Assembly (NCBI GenBank): GCA_019009955.1
Contig: CM032228.1
Location: forward strand, 259,466,001-259,530,000
Direction of reading: 5' to 3'
Length of the DNA: 64,000 bases
DNA from: Riptortus pedestris
Lineage: Eukaryota; Arthropoda; Insecta; Hemiptera; Alydidae
Position 1 is the first letter of the stretch, and each line of letters begins with the position of its first letter. This document shows positions 11,600-21,765 of the stretch, piece after piece. Position numbers and translations under genes: made by a program. Under the pieces are notes generated by a model. That model did not search any database. It had not been told where the DNA came from and saw only the letters and a list, made by a program, of their open reading frames with translations.

Positions 11600-12304
11600 A
11601 AGTTCATGGAACTAGAAGTGCAAAAACTATTGAAAGACGGCATAATTGAGGAATGTTTTTCCCCTTGGAGAGCTCAGGTCCTCGTTACGCAGACAGATAA
11701 TTACAAATTTCGCAAGGTCGATTATTCTCAGGCTATTAACAGATGTTCTTGATGCGTATCCCTTACCGAGAATTGATGATATCGTGAACACCGCAGCGGA
11801 CTGCGAAGTCTTAGCCCTATCGACCTCAAAAGTGCGTATTACCAAATACAGATAACGGACGAAGACAAGCCATTTACAGCGTTCGAAGCCGCTGGCAAAT
11901 TGTGGCAGTTCCGGAGTATTCCATTTGGCCCACGAAATGCAGTTGCTTGCTTTCAACGGACGATCCATAACATCATTACTCGAGAAGGACTTACGGGAGT
12001 CTATGCATATTTGGACGACATAACGGTATGTGGGAAGGATCAAGCGGAACATGACGCAAACCTGAGGAAATTTTTAAATGTTGTGGATAAATATGGCCTG
12101 ACAATGATTAACAAAAATAAAATAAAATTACTCGGGTTTGTCGTAAGCAATAAAACAATACGCCCTGATCCGACTCCAACCCTTACGTGTGCTTCCCCTA
12201 CCTACGAATACAGCCATCTTGAAGAAAGGCACTTATTAGAAAAGTGTGAAAACATTCCCATTGCTCATTCAATCATTCATTCCTCCGTTTTCTCAGAAAA
12301 TTAA
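11600..12304 (+). pseudogene. pol: gypsy reverse transcriptase remnant
   Basis: RT motifs occur in order. ELEVQKLLKDGIIE starts near 11610. VLDAYPLPRIDDI lies near 11735. IDLKSAYYQIQITDEDKPF (catalytic Asp) lies near 11825. The YLDDI box is at 12008-12022, then KYGLTMINKNK. A CG frameshift cluster near 11690-11740 and another near 11810 break the frame. After 12160 the palm/thumb region shifts frame again. The key YLDD residues are preserved, but no single frame covers the domain. Confidence 0.9.
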
Positions 12305-12781
12305 CATTTTGACATCAAGTCCGTTTCCCATGAAAAATCGAGTAGCTCAAACTTTTGAAATACTAAAATCAGACATAGAAAACGCTTTAGTCAGTGCTAT
12401 TGATGAAGAAGCCGTCTTTACAGTTGAAACAGATGCTTCTGAACATGCAATAGGAGCTACACTTTCGCAGAACGGTCGACCTGTAGCATTTTTCTCTCGA
12501 ACTCTTCGGAACGACGACATTCATCGGTGGAGAAAGAAGCCTACGCGATAGTAGAGGCAGCAAGAAAGTGGCGTCACTATCTACTAGGGAGGCACTTTAG
12601 GCTTGTTACAGATCAAAAGTCCGTGTCTATTATGCTCGATGGCAAACACCCTGGCAAAATCAAGAACGAGAAAATCTTGCGTTGGCGACTTGAACTATCC
12701 TGCTTCGATTATGAAATTGTATACAGACCGGGACGTCAGAATGAAGCAGCAGACGCGTCAAGAATATGCTCTGCGATCTAA
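12305..12781 (+). pseudogene. pol: gypsy RNase H remnant
   Basis: ETDASEHAIGATLSQNG (12424 onward) is the first RNase H catalytic-Asp block. EKEAYAIVEAARKWRHYL (12530) carries the catalytic Glu, and VTDQKSV (12605) the third acid. YRPGRQNEAADAS lies near the end. A 1-bp shift at about 12525 separates the two halves. RNase H degrades the RNA strand during reverse transcription. Confidence 0.9.
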
Positions 12782-12814
12782 TGCAATTTTAACAAGCTCA
12801 AAGAACACGAAGAA

Positions 12815-13275
12815 CTAAGACATCCCGGAGTCACTCGATTGAATCACTGGATAAAAATGAAGAGTTTGCCGTACACGCTGGAAGACATTAGGAAAGTAAC
12901 GACGTCATGCAAGATCTGTGCTGAGCTGAAACCGAGGTTCAATAAGCAAGAAGGACATCTTATAAAGGCGACACGACCATTAGAGAGACTTAACATAGAT
13001 TTTAAAGGACCACTACCAACCAATACAAGAAACCGTTACCTCCTGCTTATAGTTGACGAGTTCTCCAGATACCCTTTCGCATTTCCTTGTCATGACCTTT
13101 CAGCTTCGACTGTCATAAATAAATTAAAATTTTTAATTGCTATATTGGGACTATCCTCTTATATACATACTGATTGGGGTTCTTCCTTCATGTCTCGGGG
13201 ATTAAGAATATTTTAAACAACCAAAGGGATCGCTACAAGTCGGACCACACCATACAACCCACAGGGGTAATGGGC
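12815..13275 (+). pseudogene. pol: gypsy integrase remnant, truncated
   Basis: A zinc-binding remnant (ELRHPGVTRLNHW, then SCKICAELKPRF) is followed by the catalytic core. ERLNIDFKGPLP holds the first Asp (about 12998) and SYIHTDWGSSFMS the second (about 13172), where TDW replaces the more usual SDRG-type context. A stop at 13213 and the block RTTPYNPQG at 13240-13268 follow. Beyond that point the sequence becomes the 51-bp array, so the third acidic residue and the C-terminus are missing. Confidence 0.88.
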
Positions 13276-13277
13276 AA

Positions 13278-14112
13278 CACACGGGGAGACACTTGGCATT
13301 TCACCTGTCTGCCCCACGCGTGGAGCAACGCACGGGCACACACTTGGCATTTCACCTGTCTGCCCCACGCGTGGAGCAACGCACGGGCACACACTTGGCA
13401 TTTCACCTGTCTGCCCCACGCGTGGAGCAACGCACGGGCACACACTTGGCATTTCACCTATCTGCCCCACGCGTGGAGCAACGCACGGGCACACACTTGG
13501 CATTTCACCTGTCTGCCCCACGCGTGGAGCAACGCACGGGCACACACTTGGCATTTCACCTGTCTGCCCCACGCGTGGAGCAACGCACGGGCACACACTT
13601 GGCATTTCACCTGTCTGCCCCACGCGTGGAGCAACGCACGGGCACACACTTGGCATTTCACCTGTCTGCCCCACGCGTGGAGCAACGCACGGGCACACAC
13701 TTGGCATTTCACCTGTCTGCCCCACGCGTGGAGCAACGCACGGGCACACACTTGGCATTTCAGCTGTCTGCCACGCGTGGAGCAACGCACTTATTTCACC
13801 TGTCTGCCCCACGCGTGGAGCACCGCACGGGCACACACTTGGCATTTCACCTGTCTGCCCCACGCGTGGAGCAACGCACGAGCACACACTTGGCATTTCA
13901 CCTGTCTGCCCCACGCGTGGAGCAACGCACGGGCACACACTTGGCATTTCACCTGTCTGCCCCACGCGTGGAGCAACGCACGGGCACACACTTGGCATTT
14001 CACCTGTCTGCCCCACGCGTGGAGCAACGCACGGGCACACACTTGGCATTTCACCTGTCTGCCCCACGCGTGGAGCAACGCACGGGCACACACTTGGCAT
14101 TTCCAACTGTTT
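13278..14112 (+). repeat. 51-bp minisatellite, about 16 copies
   Basis: CACGCGTGGAGCAACGCACG, CACACTTGGCATTTCAC and CTGTCTGCCCC recur every 51 bp, for example TGGAGCAAC at 13321 and 13372. One unit near 13770-13800 carries a deletion. 51 is a multiple of three and the unit lacks stops in several frames, giving open frames of 277-327 codons on both strands. These are treated as artefacts. The first unit directly abuts the gypsy integrase. Confidence 0.96.
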
Positions 14113-14446
14113 CCACGCGTGTTTAATTATCAAGATATCCCAGTTCCTTATTGCTGAAAGGAATGAGTAAATTGTGTTCAGGTAGGTATTGTAAAGGGTA
14201 GTATGTTTAGTTATTAATAAGTAATGTTGAACGACTTAATATGAGTTTGCTTGGACGGGGCTGGCTGAAACGAGGGGTTTATCTGACCGGTGCCGGAGAT
14301 GAGGCCGGGGGACATGGCAAGGAGGGACTGTGTGAGTCAGTGCTGCAGAAGAGTAGCCCTGCAGCATGTGGTGGTTACACAGGCATGTGGTAGGTATGGC
14401 TATGGTAAGAGACCATAGTCATACCTATTCAACTTACTGCGTACTG
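14113..14446. other. spacer between arrays, nothing recognised
   Basis: About 330 bp of mixed-composition DNA. A short inverted repeat, TATGGCTATGGTAAGAGACC followed by ATAGTCATA, spans 14394-14424. No gene is seen. Confidence 0.4.
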
Positions 14447-15611
14447 GGGCAATACCAGTATTGGGAGGGGAGTATAACCGAACGATGGGAGGAGAGGCAA
14501 TACCAGTATTGGGAGGGGAGTATAACCGAACGATGGGAGGAGAGGCAATACCAGTATTGGGAGGGGAGTATAACCGAACGATGGGAGGAGAGGCAATACC
14601 AGTATTGGGAGGGGAGTATAACCGAACGATGGGAGGAGAGGCAATACCAGTATTGGGAGGGGAGTATAACCGAACGATGGGAGGAGAGGCAATACCAGTA
14701 TTGGGAGGGGAGTATAACCGAACGATGGGAGGAGTGTTAATACCAGTATTGGGAGGGGAGAATAACTGAAAGATGGGAGGAGTGTTAATACCAGTATTGG
14801 GAGGGGAGAATAACTGAACGATGGGAGGAGGAGCCATACCAGTATTGGGAGGGGAGAATAACTGAACGATGGGAGGAGGGGCAATACCAGTATTGGGAGG
14901 GGAGTATAACCGAACGATGGGAGGAGGGGCAATACCAGTATTGGGAGGGGAGTATAACAGAACGATGGGAGGAGAGGCAATACCAGTATTGGGAGGGGAG
15001 TATAACCGAACGATGGGAGGAGAGGCAATACCAGTATTGGGAGGGGAGAATAACTGAAAGATGGGAGGAGTGTTAATACCAGTATTGGGAGGGGAGAATA
15101 ACTGAAAGATGGGAGGAGTGTTAATACCAGTATTGGGAGGGGAGAATAACTGAACGATGGGAGGAGGGGCAATACCAGTATTGGGAGGGGAGTATAACCG
15201 AACGATGGGAGGAGTGTTAATACCAGTATTGGGAGGGGAGTATAACCGAACGATGGGAGGAGTGTTAATACCAGTATTGGGAGGGGAGAATAACTGAACG
15301 ATGGGAGGAGTGTTAATACCAGTATTGGGAGGGGAGTATAACAGAACGATGGGAGGAGTGTTAATACCAGTATTGGGAGGGGAGAATAACTGAAAGATGG
15401 GAGGAGTGTTAATACCAGTATTGGGAGGGGAGAATAACTGAACGATGGGAGGAGGGGCAATACCAGTATTGGGAGGGGAGAATAACTGAACGATGGGAGG
15501 AGGGGCAATACCAGTATTGGGAGGGGAGTATAACTGAACGATGGGAGGAGTGTTAATACCAGTATTGGGAGGGGAGAATAACTGAAAGATGGGAGGAGTG
15601 TTAATACCAGT
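14447..15611 (+). repeat. 48-bp minisatellite, left segment, about 24 copies
   Basis: CCAGTATTGGGAGGGGAG recurs every 48 bp. Two linked subtypes alternate: AGTATAACCGAACGATG with GGAGAGGCAA, and AGAATAACTGAACGATG with GGAGTGTTAA or GGAGGGGCAA. The left third is almost purely the first subtype, and the right part is mixed. The array is interrupted after CCAGT at 15611 by a BEL/Pao element and resumes at 21467. The 429-codon minus-strand frame here is an artefact. Confidence 0.96.
15607..15611. other. target-site duplication CCAGT, left copy
   Basis: CCAGT directly precedes the LTR at 15612 and is repeated at 21467-21471 right after the other LTR. Removing the element and one copy restores an uninterrupted 48-bp minisatellite unit. 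Confidence 0.95.
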
Positions 15612-16243
15612 TGTTTACTTACAAGCCCTTCGGCCTTACCCGCTAACGACTTGTAAATATTTAAGAGAGGTGCTGGTTCATGTAAGTTTGTATTTGCGAT
15701 TTGATACCGGAGGACCATGATTTGTATGGCTGATTATTACCATAATAGTGTATTGAATAATCATAAGATATCTGGACCAAACTATGTATTTCTATGCTGA
15801 ATAATTACAATATATTGTGGGATGGGCTAATGCAGGGCATATATTTGTTAGTAAGTTAGTATGCATTACTTTAAGGGATACTGATGCTATGGTGATACTG
15901 TCTGGTGCTGCTACGGTGGTCTCCCTCTTCCTTCCTCCATCCTGCTCTCCCCCTGGATGTTCCTTCCTTTACTCCCTCATGTTGGAAGTTCTAAAAGGCA
16001 GGCGTGAGAAAAGGCTAAATCTGCTGCAGTACCCGGGAGCTCTACTCTCTCTCCTCCTAGTCACTCGACTGTCCCAGCCTGTCTCCTTATCTCCTGCACT
16101 TTGAACCTAAGGATGCCCTCTCAGGTAGAATTCACAAAGTAGGCTGTAGAGGTCAGCACTCTCCAGGGGGCATCCTTGGTTGGTCTAGTTGCCAACAGAT
16201 GGGGCTGGCATAGCTTATTGCCACTTCAATTGTAAATTGAACA
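15612..16243 (-). mobile_element. 3' LTR of the BEL/Pao element
   Basis: 632 bp, the same length as the LTR at 20835-21466 and about 99% identical to it. It includes a single copy of the segment (15917-15949, TGGTCTC to TGCTCTC, 26 bp apart) that is expanded in the solo LTR at 1.6 kb. It also holds CCGGAGGACCAT (15707-15718), identical to part of the primer-binding region. The 95-codon plus-strand frame shared by both LTRs is antisense and not considered a gene. Confidence 0.95.
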
Positions 16244-16255
16244 TACCGCCCACCT
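16244..16255 (-). other. polypurine tract
   Basis: On the minus strand AGGTGGGCGGTA lies immediately before the TGTTCA start of the 3' LTR. This is the expected position for the plus-strand DNA primer, and the composition is BEL-like. Confidence 0.8.
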
Positions 16256-16643
16256 AAATTAGCCTTAGCTGATTTAATTATAGCTGAGTACAGAGCCATG
16301 ATGAAGATTATGAAATCGCCGTGGCGGAGATAAGTTTGATGTGACGAAGAATAATGATATACGAATAATGATATCGCCGTGGCGGAGATGAACAGGATAT
16401 GATGAGGAATTACGACGATATCGACATGGCGGAGATGAGACAGCTGAGATGAGTTGCAGCGTTGTGATAGAAGATACTTAAAGCTAATCTTATGACATAT
16501 ACTTAAACTATTTGACTAGTCTAGTTAACCTAGTGATAATTGGCTTATTCACAAGGAGAAAAAAAAAAAAGATTAGCTTGAATAAAGGTAAATAAAATAG
16601 TTTCTTCAAATAATGAAATGATAAAAGCTTGTGAATTAAGAAA
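16256..16643 (-). other. 3' untranslated part of the BEL element with short repeats
   Basis: Non-coding stretch between the pol remnant and the polypurine tract. It holds three imperfect copies (about 16310-16440) of a motif around CGCCGTGGCGGAGATGA; CGCC/GGCG can pair as a small hairpin. An A-run lies at 16559-16570. Confidence 0.6.
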
Positions 16644-17180
16644 TTAAATCTTGTCCTCTATAACTTGAGGTTCTAATAATAAGGGCGCGAGTGAGGTAGC
16701 GGCCCTGGTTAAGGTAGTCCCGCTAGGAGTTCTAACAACGTTGTCCCTACCGGGGAGAACCTAAGTTATTCTTCGAAATGTCCAACGATGGGATTGTGTA
16801 CCTGCCGCCCACCCTGAGGATCCCTCGTTCATCAAGAAAGGGGAAGAGTTGAGACGGCTCCTTGGGAGTATTGTGTGCCTTTGAATACCCCGTTCGGGAA
16901 ATGGAGTCGTTGGACGTGCATGTATCTCTACTGTGCTTCGGCAAATTCCTTGAGTGTGATAGGATCGGTACAACTGGTGAGTGGTTCCTGGCGCGAAGCT
17001 TGATTGCCAGACTTTATCCTTTGGGCGAGCCTTATTAATCTTGCAACGGTTCTGATCAGGGTGTGAATTGGACGAAAATCTGGATGTCCGGTCATAAGGT
17101 AAGTGATCTTTCTGCTTGGCCGAAACGCTGGTCATGGCGACGCTGTTGCTTGCCAGGGACTGAATTGGAACTGTCTTGGC
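16644..17180 (-). pseudogene. pol: BEL/Pao pol remnants: pre-integrase segment and integrase C-terminal tail
   Basis: Several frames hold recognisable pieces. Near 17060-16930, RTVARLIRLAQRIKSG and PITLKEFAEAQ match the linker before BEL integrase. Near 16870-16790, LFPFLDERGILRVGGR matches the zinc-binding-proximal integrase block. After a shift, PGRDNVVRTPSGTTLTRA (about 16755-16700) resembles the basic integrase C-terminal tail. The DDE core between them is gone, and so are RT and RNase H upstream. This leaves a chain of deletions and frameshifts rather than one gene. Confidence 0.8.
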
Positions 17181-19301
17181 GTTTCCCTCGGCAGCAGGTA
17201 GCAACTTCGGCCTATCCGTGGTCCCCGCGAGGTCCACAGGTGAGGGTTCTTGCACTTCCCCGACAACCTTCAATTGAGCTTCAGTATCTTCCTCAGATTG
17301 TATGAACATAGAAATAGATGATGACGGGAAGAAATTTCGAACAGTGCCAGACGCTACATGACCGAAGACGGTCGGCTGCAAGAATAATTCGTCAACGCCT
17401 GACTCAAAGGGAATTCCCGTAATTATCTTGGGGTACAAGTCACCGCCAATAAGAATGTCAATCGGACCAGACTCTCCAAATTGTGGGTCAGCAAGAGGAT
17501 GGTGCTTGAGACGATTCACCATTGATTGAGGAATGTTGCGTGTCGGAAGAGCCGAGGTTATTCTGTCGACGACTACAGCTGACAGGCTGTACTCTTGGTC
17601 ACCCATACACGGACGGAGATTGCACTCAATGTGTCCTTTTAGTTGTGATTTTGGTATGGTTGACTCTCCCAAGCTTGTGATGCGTCCGGTAAACGGATGA
17701 ATTTTGGTGCCAAGTTTCTTAGCCAGTGACGTGGTGAGGAAGGTGTGTTGACTGCCGGAGTCAAGTAGACCGCGGGCTGGATGATAAGCCCCACGGTGAT
17801 CCCTAATAAAGGTACGCACCGTACCCAATAGGACCATGCAGTTGGATGTAATAGACGCAGCAGGTGTTGAGCCGAAACCTATAAATGTCTCCGAATCAGT
17901 TGGAGTAGCAGGTTTTGAGTCTTCTTTCGTCTTTGAACTGTCTCCATTATCACGGTGGATCAGCGTGTGGTGACGCTTGTTGCACTGACGGCATCGGAAT
18001 TTGGAGAAACAGGACGAAACATTGTGCCCTTTACGTAAGCAATTCCAGCAAACCTTCCAAGTACGGACTAGCTCAAGTCTTTTTGATGCTGGTAGATTGG
18101 AGAAGCCAGAACAGTGAGATAGGAGGTGTTGTCCCTGACAATGGTTGCACTTGGGACTTCTGGAGTTGCCGATTTTTGGTGAAGCAGCTCTGGCTTGATG
18201 ATTGTGCTGACTGGCAGAGTGAAATGCAACCGAATGGACTTTGACACTGGATTTGAAACCATGATTGGGATGTTTGGATTGAAGAGAACTGGAATTCGTT
18301 CTAACACCTCGAGACATATTCAACGCCGATTTTCTTTTGCGGACGAAATCGAGTACGTCACTTGATGTTGGAAACTCTCGCCCTGGCCTCAATGATAACT
18401 CGAAATGTCGTCTAGTTTCATAATCTAGAGCTCTTAAGGCAAGAGTGGCGAGAATGAACTCAGAGGCTTGTTCTATCCGCAAAGCGCGGAACGCGTCAAT
18501 GCTGTCCGCTACACCAGTGAGAAATGCATCGTAGCGTTGCATTTCGTCCTTGAATGACCTTGTGTCGTGGTCAACAATCTTATGAATCAAGAGGCTTGCC
18601 AAGATACGTGGGTTGTCGTATGCCTCAACAACCTTTGCCCAAGCTTGTTCATATGACTGTTCTTCAACTGGGAATCTCGAAATAAGGGACGCAGCTTCAC
18701 CCTCCAAAGCGCCAATGAGGTAGTGGAATCTTTCTATGTTTGAGAGAGATGGCTCGTTGTGGATCATTGAAAGGAAAGTGTCACGAAAATGCGTCCACTT
18801 CAGCACATCACCAGAAAATGTAGGAATACGAATCTTTGGCAACTGTGGCTTGTTGAAAGAAGCAGTGCTGGCGTTGAGACCTGAGAAGGTAGCTTGATGA
18901 GGATTGGCACGAGTGCGCCTAGCGTCCAAGCGCCTCTTCACACTCAAAAGGGTGCCACTCGCTCTGATGGTCTCGCCTTCCAGTAAATCATAGAATTCAT
19001 ACCAAGTGTCGTTAGGAAAGTCATCCTTTCCAGAAACCTGGATTTCCTCACGCTGGTTCCAGGCAGCTAGAAATTCCTCCCAATATCGATTAATGGTGGA
19101 CACCTTGACTTCAAATATGTTGGCATCATCTTCTGTGAAGTTGTCCAGATCAAAAGTGGCTTGGTCAACGATGTTTCTTCTTAGTCCACGCATACGCCTT
19201 TCCAGCTTGGTAGCACGAGCTGCATCCGCAGCACTGGATCCTTCACTTCCGGTTGGAAGGGCTCCCTTGGGGGGAAGAGTAGAATCGGTGTCTTTAATCA
19301 T
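16761..19301 (-). CDS. gag: BEL/Pao Gag-protease protein (C-terminus aberrant)
   Basis: An open frame on the minus strand runs to a stop at 16761. The frame is open to an upstream ATG at 19445, but those first 48 residues are hydrophobic low-complexity sequence from the untranslated leader. ATG 19301 (MIKDTDSTLP) fits Gag better and gives 846 residues. Residues about 155-330 match the BEL Gag domain DUF1759 (LPKIRIPTFSGDVLKWTHF). Three zinc-knuckle motifs lie at 385-397, 418-431 (CWNCLRKGHNVSSC) and 437-449. The DUF1758 aspartic protease has its active site at 514-518 (DSGSQ), and LIGGDLY and PTVFGHVASG follow at 617-652. From about residue 700 the sequence no longer resembles BEL pol; deletion and frameshifts have replaced it. 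Gag would form particles and bind RNA, and the protease would process polyproteins. This copy may still make Gag. Confidence 0.85.
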   Translation of the reverse strand: MIKDTDSTLPPKGALPTGSEGSSAADAARATKLERRMRGLRRNIVDQATFDLDNFTEDDANIFEVKVSTINRYWEEFLAAWNQREEIQVSGKDDFPNDTWYEFYDLLEGETIRASGTLLSVKRRLDARRTRANPHQATFSGLNASTASFNKPQLPKIRIPTFSGDVLKWTHFRDTFLSMIHNEPSLSNIERFHYLIGALEGEAASLISRFPVEEQSYEQAWAKVVEAYDNPRILASLLIHKIVDHDTRSFKDEMQRYDAFLTGVADSIDAFRALRIEQASEFILATLALRALDYETRRHFELSLRPGREFPTSSDVLDFVRKRKSALNMSRGVRTNSSSLQSKHPNHGFKSSVKVHSVAFHSASQHNHQARAASPKIGNSRSPKCNHCQGQHLLSHCSGFSNLPASKRLELVRTWKVCWNCLRKGHNVSSCFSKFRCRQCNKRHHTLIHRDNGDSSKTKEDSKPATPTDSETFIGFGSTPAASITSNCMVLLGTVRTFIRDHRGAYHPARGLLDSGSQHTFLTTSLAKKLGTKIHPFTGRITSLGESTIPKSQLKGHIECNLRPCMGDQEYSLSAVVVDRITSALPTRNIPQSMVNRLKHHPLADPQFGESGPIDILIGGDLYPKIITGIPFESGVDELFLQPTVFGHVASGTVRNFFPSSSISMFIQSEEDTEAQLKVVGEVQEPSPVDLAGTTDRPKLLPAAEGNAKTVPIQSLASNSVAMTSVSAKQKDHLPYDRTSRFSSNSHPDQNRCKINKARPKDKVWQSSFAPGTTHQLYRSYHTQGICRSTVEIHARPTTPFPERGIQRHTILPRSRLNSSPFLMNEGSSGWAAGTQSHRWTFRRIT

Positions 19302-19445
19302 GGTAAAGATAAATAATACAATGAAATGAGCAACATCCATGTGGGGGAGAGACCGAGAGAGAAAGAAAAGGAGAAAAGAAAGAGCGAGAGAGAAAGACAC
19401 CCTGAGATCCAACATAAATAGAAGAAAGCTAAATGGTAAAGACAA

Positions 19446-20814
19446 CTAATTAATGAAAATGCTGGGATAAATCCGACAAAGGAATGAACCAAGAAATAGG
19501 CAATAGGATAAGAATTTATATCAACAAGAGCAAGATTTTTCAATGATTAGAAGTGAAGGAAATGAAGAGAAATAAAACACTTCAGAACTACATAAGAAAT
19601 TAAATTCGAACTGTCAGCTGGCATGCGACGTCACCAAAGGGTAGACCAACCAACGAAGAGTACCACGCTCTATGGTTCACAATAGAAAAGGTTATGTCAT
19701 CTGTTTACAACCAGTATGCTACAACGTGGTCATATGAAATGAATGCTTGCAATCAGCAAGGGAATATGTTTTAAAGTGTTTTAAATCATTAGAATTAACA
19801 TAGTGTCTTGTTGATATGTGAAATAAAGAATCATTAATAAATGGTAAACAACTTTTATCCCAAGCCTTGTTTATTTATCTAGACCGACTTTAAATCGCTG
19901 GTGTATTTAGGCTCTAGATAATGAAATTGAAATGATAATAGAGCTTTACAGGTAAACATAAGTAATTAGTTGTCAAGAAATATAGCACCAGGCAAGTGAT
20001 AAGTGTACAGTTCTCTTTAGAGTGAATAAATAGTATATTAATGAGTAAATAAATTGTGTTACGAAAATAAATTAATAGTGTACACCTATATTGGAAAATA
20101 TTCATGAATGAATTGAATAATAATCAGCATCTCTGTGAATAAACCCACAAATAAATCTGTCTTAATACTAACACATGTCAAATAATGAATATTGTAATAA
20201 CCACTTTGAAGCCATAGAATTGGTTAATGATAAAACAAATAAGTGGTCAAGCCTTGATAGATCAACTTGCAATTATACACTGTAGTTATAAAGAAAATAA
20301 AACAATTGCTTACTTTAAAGAAATAGAAACGCTAATTTGGATTGAAGGAATTTAAACTATTAATTGCTTATAATATACAAAGTAAACAATGTTGAGAAGA
20401 GAAATATAGATTAAATGAATTCAAGTGATCACTGTATAATATAAATAAAGTTAACCTTAATGAATAATATACGTTTCATTTGGTTATTATTATTTAATTA
20501 AAATATTAAATACAGAACTATAATTGATAGCAATGGGTAAGAATAAAACTAGAAATATAAGATACATAGGATATAGTCCACCTAAATAAATATGAAATAC
20601 ACTCTAATGATTTTACTAAATTTAGTTGAATCAGTAAAACATAAGTTTTCTTGAATAATTTGCATAAGGCTTGAATCATGAAAGCAAGGTTAAATATAAC
20701 TACTGAACATATTTAATGAAATTTAGAGACATGTGAAATAGTTGAATGGTGGAAATAATGTAAATTTAGACAATAAAATAAAGATAATTTATTTTGCCGG
20801 GTATTAACAAATTA
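19446..20814 (-). other. 5' untranslated leader of the BEL element
   Basis: About 1.4 kb of AT-rich sequence between the primer-binding site and Gag. It includes a CT-rich stretch (minus strand) near 19340-19400. No conserved ORF or domain is seen. The length is generous for a leader, but nothing suggests a second gene. Confidence 0.6.
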
Positions 20815-20831
20815 TCCGGCCCGGAGGACCA
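20815..20831 (-). other. primer-binding site
   Basis: On the plus strand TCCGGCCCGGAGGACCA ends with a tRNA-like CCA. On the minus strand it reads TGG-first, 3 nt downstream of the 5' LTR end at 20835, as expected for a tRNA primer. I could not assign the tRNA species from memory. Confidence 0.75.
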
Positions 20832-20834
20832 TTC

Positions 20835-21466
20835 TGATTACTTACAAGCCCTTCGGCCTTACCCGCTAACGACTTGTAAATATTTAAGAGAGGTGCTGGT
20901 TCATGTAAGTTTGTATTTGCGATTTGATACCGGAGGACCATGATTTGTATGGCTGATTATTACCATAATAGTGTATTGAATAATCATAAGATATCTGGAC
21001 CAAACTATGTATTTCTATGCTGAATAATTACAATATATTGTGGGATGGGCTAATGCAGGGCATATATTTGTTAGTAAGTTAGTATGCATTACTTTAAGGG
21101 TTACTGATGCTATGGTGATACTGTCTGGTGCTGCTACGGTGGTCTCCCTCTTCCTTCCTCCATCCTGCTCTCCCCCTGGATGTTCCTTCCTTTACTCCCT
21201 CATGTTGGAAGTTCTAAAAGGCAGGCGTGAGAAAAGGCTAAATCTGCTGCAGTACCCGGGAGCTCTACTCTCTCTCCTCGTAGTCACTCGACTGTCCCAG
21301 CCTGTCTCCTTATCTCCTGCACTTTGAACCTAAGGATGCCCTCTCAGGTAGAATTCATAAAGTAGGCTGTAGAGGTCAGCACTCTCCAGGGGGCATCCTT
21401 GGTTGGTCTAGTTGCCAACAGATGGGGCAGGCATAGCTTATTGCCACTTCAAATGTAAATTGAACA
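20835..21466 (-). mobile_element. 5' LTR of the BEL/Pao element
   Basis: 632 bp, differing from the other LTR at six substitutions and no indels. It ends at 21466 with minus-strand TGTTCAATTT. It contains the same single-copy 26-bp segment (21140-21172). Confidence 0.95.
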
Positions 21467-21765
21467 CCAGTATTGGGAGGGGAGAATAACTGAACGATGG
21501 GAGGAGTGTTAATACCAGTATTGGGAGGGGAGAATAACTGAACGATGGGAGGAGGGGCAATACCAGTATTGGGAGGGGAGAATAACTGAACGATGGGAGG
21601 AGGGGCAATACCAGTATTGGGAGGGGAGAATAACTGAACGATGGGAGGAGGGGCAATACCAGTATTGGGAGGGGAATGTAACAGAATGTTGGGAGGAGTG
21701 TTAATACCAGTATTGGGAGGGGAGAATAACTGAACGATGGGAGGAGGGGCAATAACTGTATGTCG
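21467..21765 (+). repeat. 48-bp minisatellite, right segment, about 6 copies
   Basis: It resumes exactly in phase after the BEL insertion (CCAGTATTGGGAGGGGAG). The units are almost all the AGAATAACTGAACGATG subtype. One unit near 21660-21700 is altered (GGGGAATGTAACAGAATG). Confidence 0.95.

Larger units (their letters stand above)
10275..13275 (+). mobile_element. degenerate Ty3/gypsy retrotransposon, 3'-truncated
   Basis: Gag, protease, reverse transcriptase, RNase H and part of integrase lie in that order on the plus strand. This is the gypsy order, with integrase last. Every domain is broken by frameshifts or stops. The element stops inside the integrase core, where a 51-bp minisatellite begins, and I found no paired LTRs. 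It is a dead copy. Confidence 0.9.
15612..21466 (-). mobile_element. BEL/Pao LTR retrotransposon, internally deleted, 5855 bp
   Basis: Two direct 632-bp LTRs (15612-16243 and 20835-21466) begin TGTTCAATTT and end TAA(A/T)CA when read on the minus strand. They flank a primer-binding site, Gag-protease, decayed pol fragments and a polypurine tract. A 5-bp duplication, CCAGT, borders the element. The LTRs differ at only six positions. Reverse transcriptase, RNase H and the integrase core are missing, so it cannot be autonomous. It sits inside the 48-bp minisatellite. Confidence 0.95.

Noticed and set aside
13174..14157. 327-codon plus ORF and 306-codon minus ORF
   Set aside because: Artefact of the 51-bp array. 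The plus ORF only borrows a Met from broken gypsy integrase in another frame.
14429..15718. 429-codon minus ORF rich in Leu/Pro
   Set aside because: Translation of the 48-bp minisatellite, ending in LTR sequence; no domain.
15817..16104. 95-codon ORF conserved in both LTRs (also 21040-21327)
   Set aside because: Conserved only because the LTRs are duplicates. It lies antisense to the element and has no recognisable domain.
19302..19445. Upstream 48-codon N-terminal extension of BEL Gag
   Set aside because: Hydrophobic low-complexity translation of a CT-rich leader. The Met at 19301 begins the Gag-like sequence.
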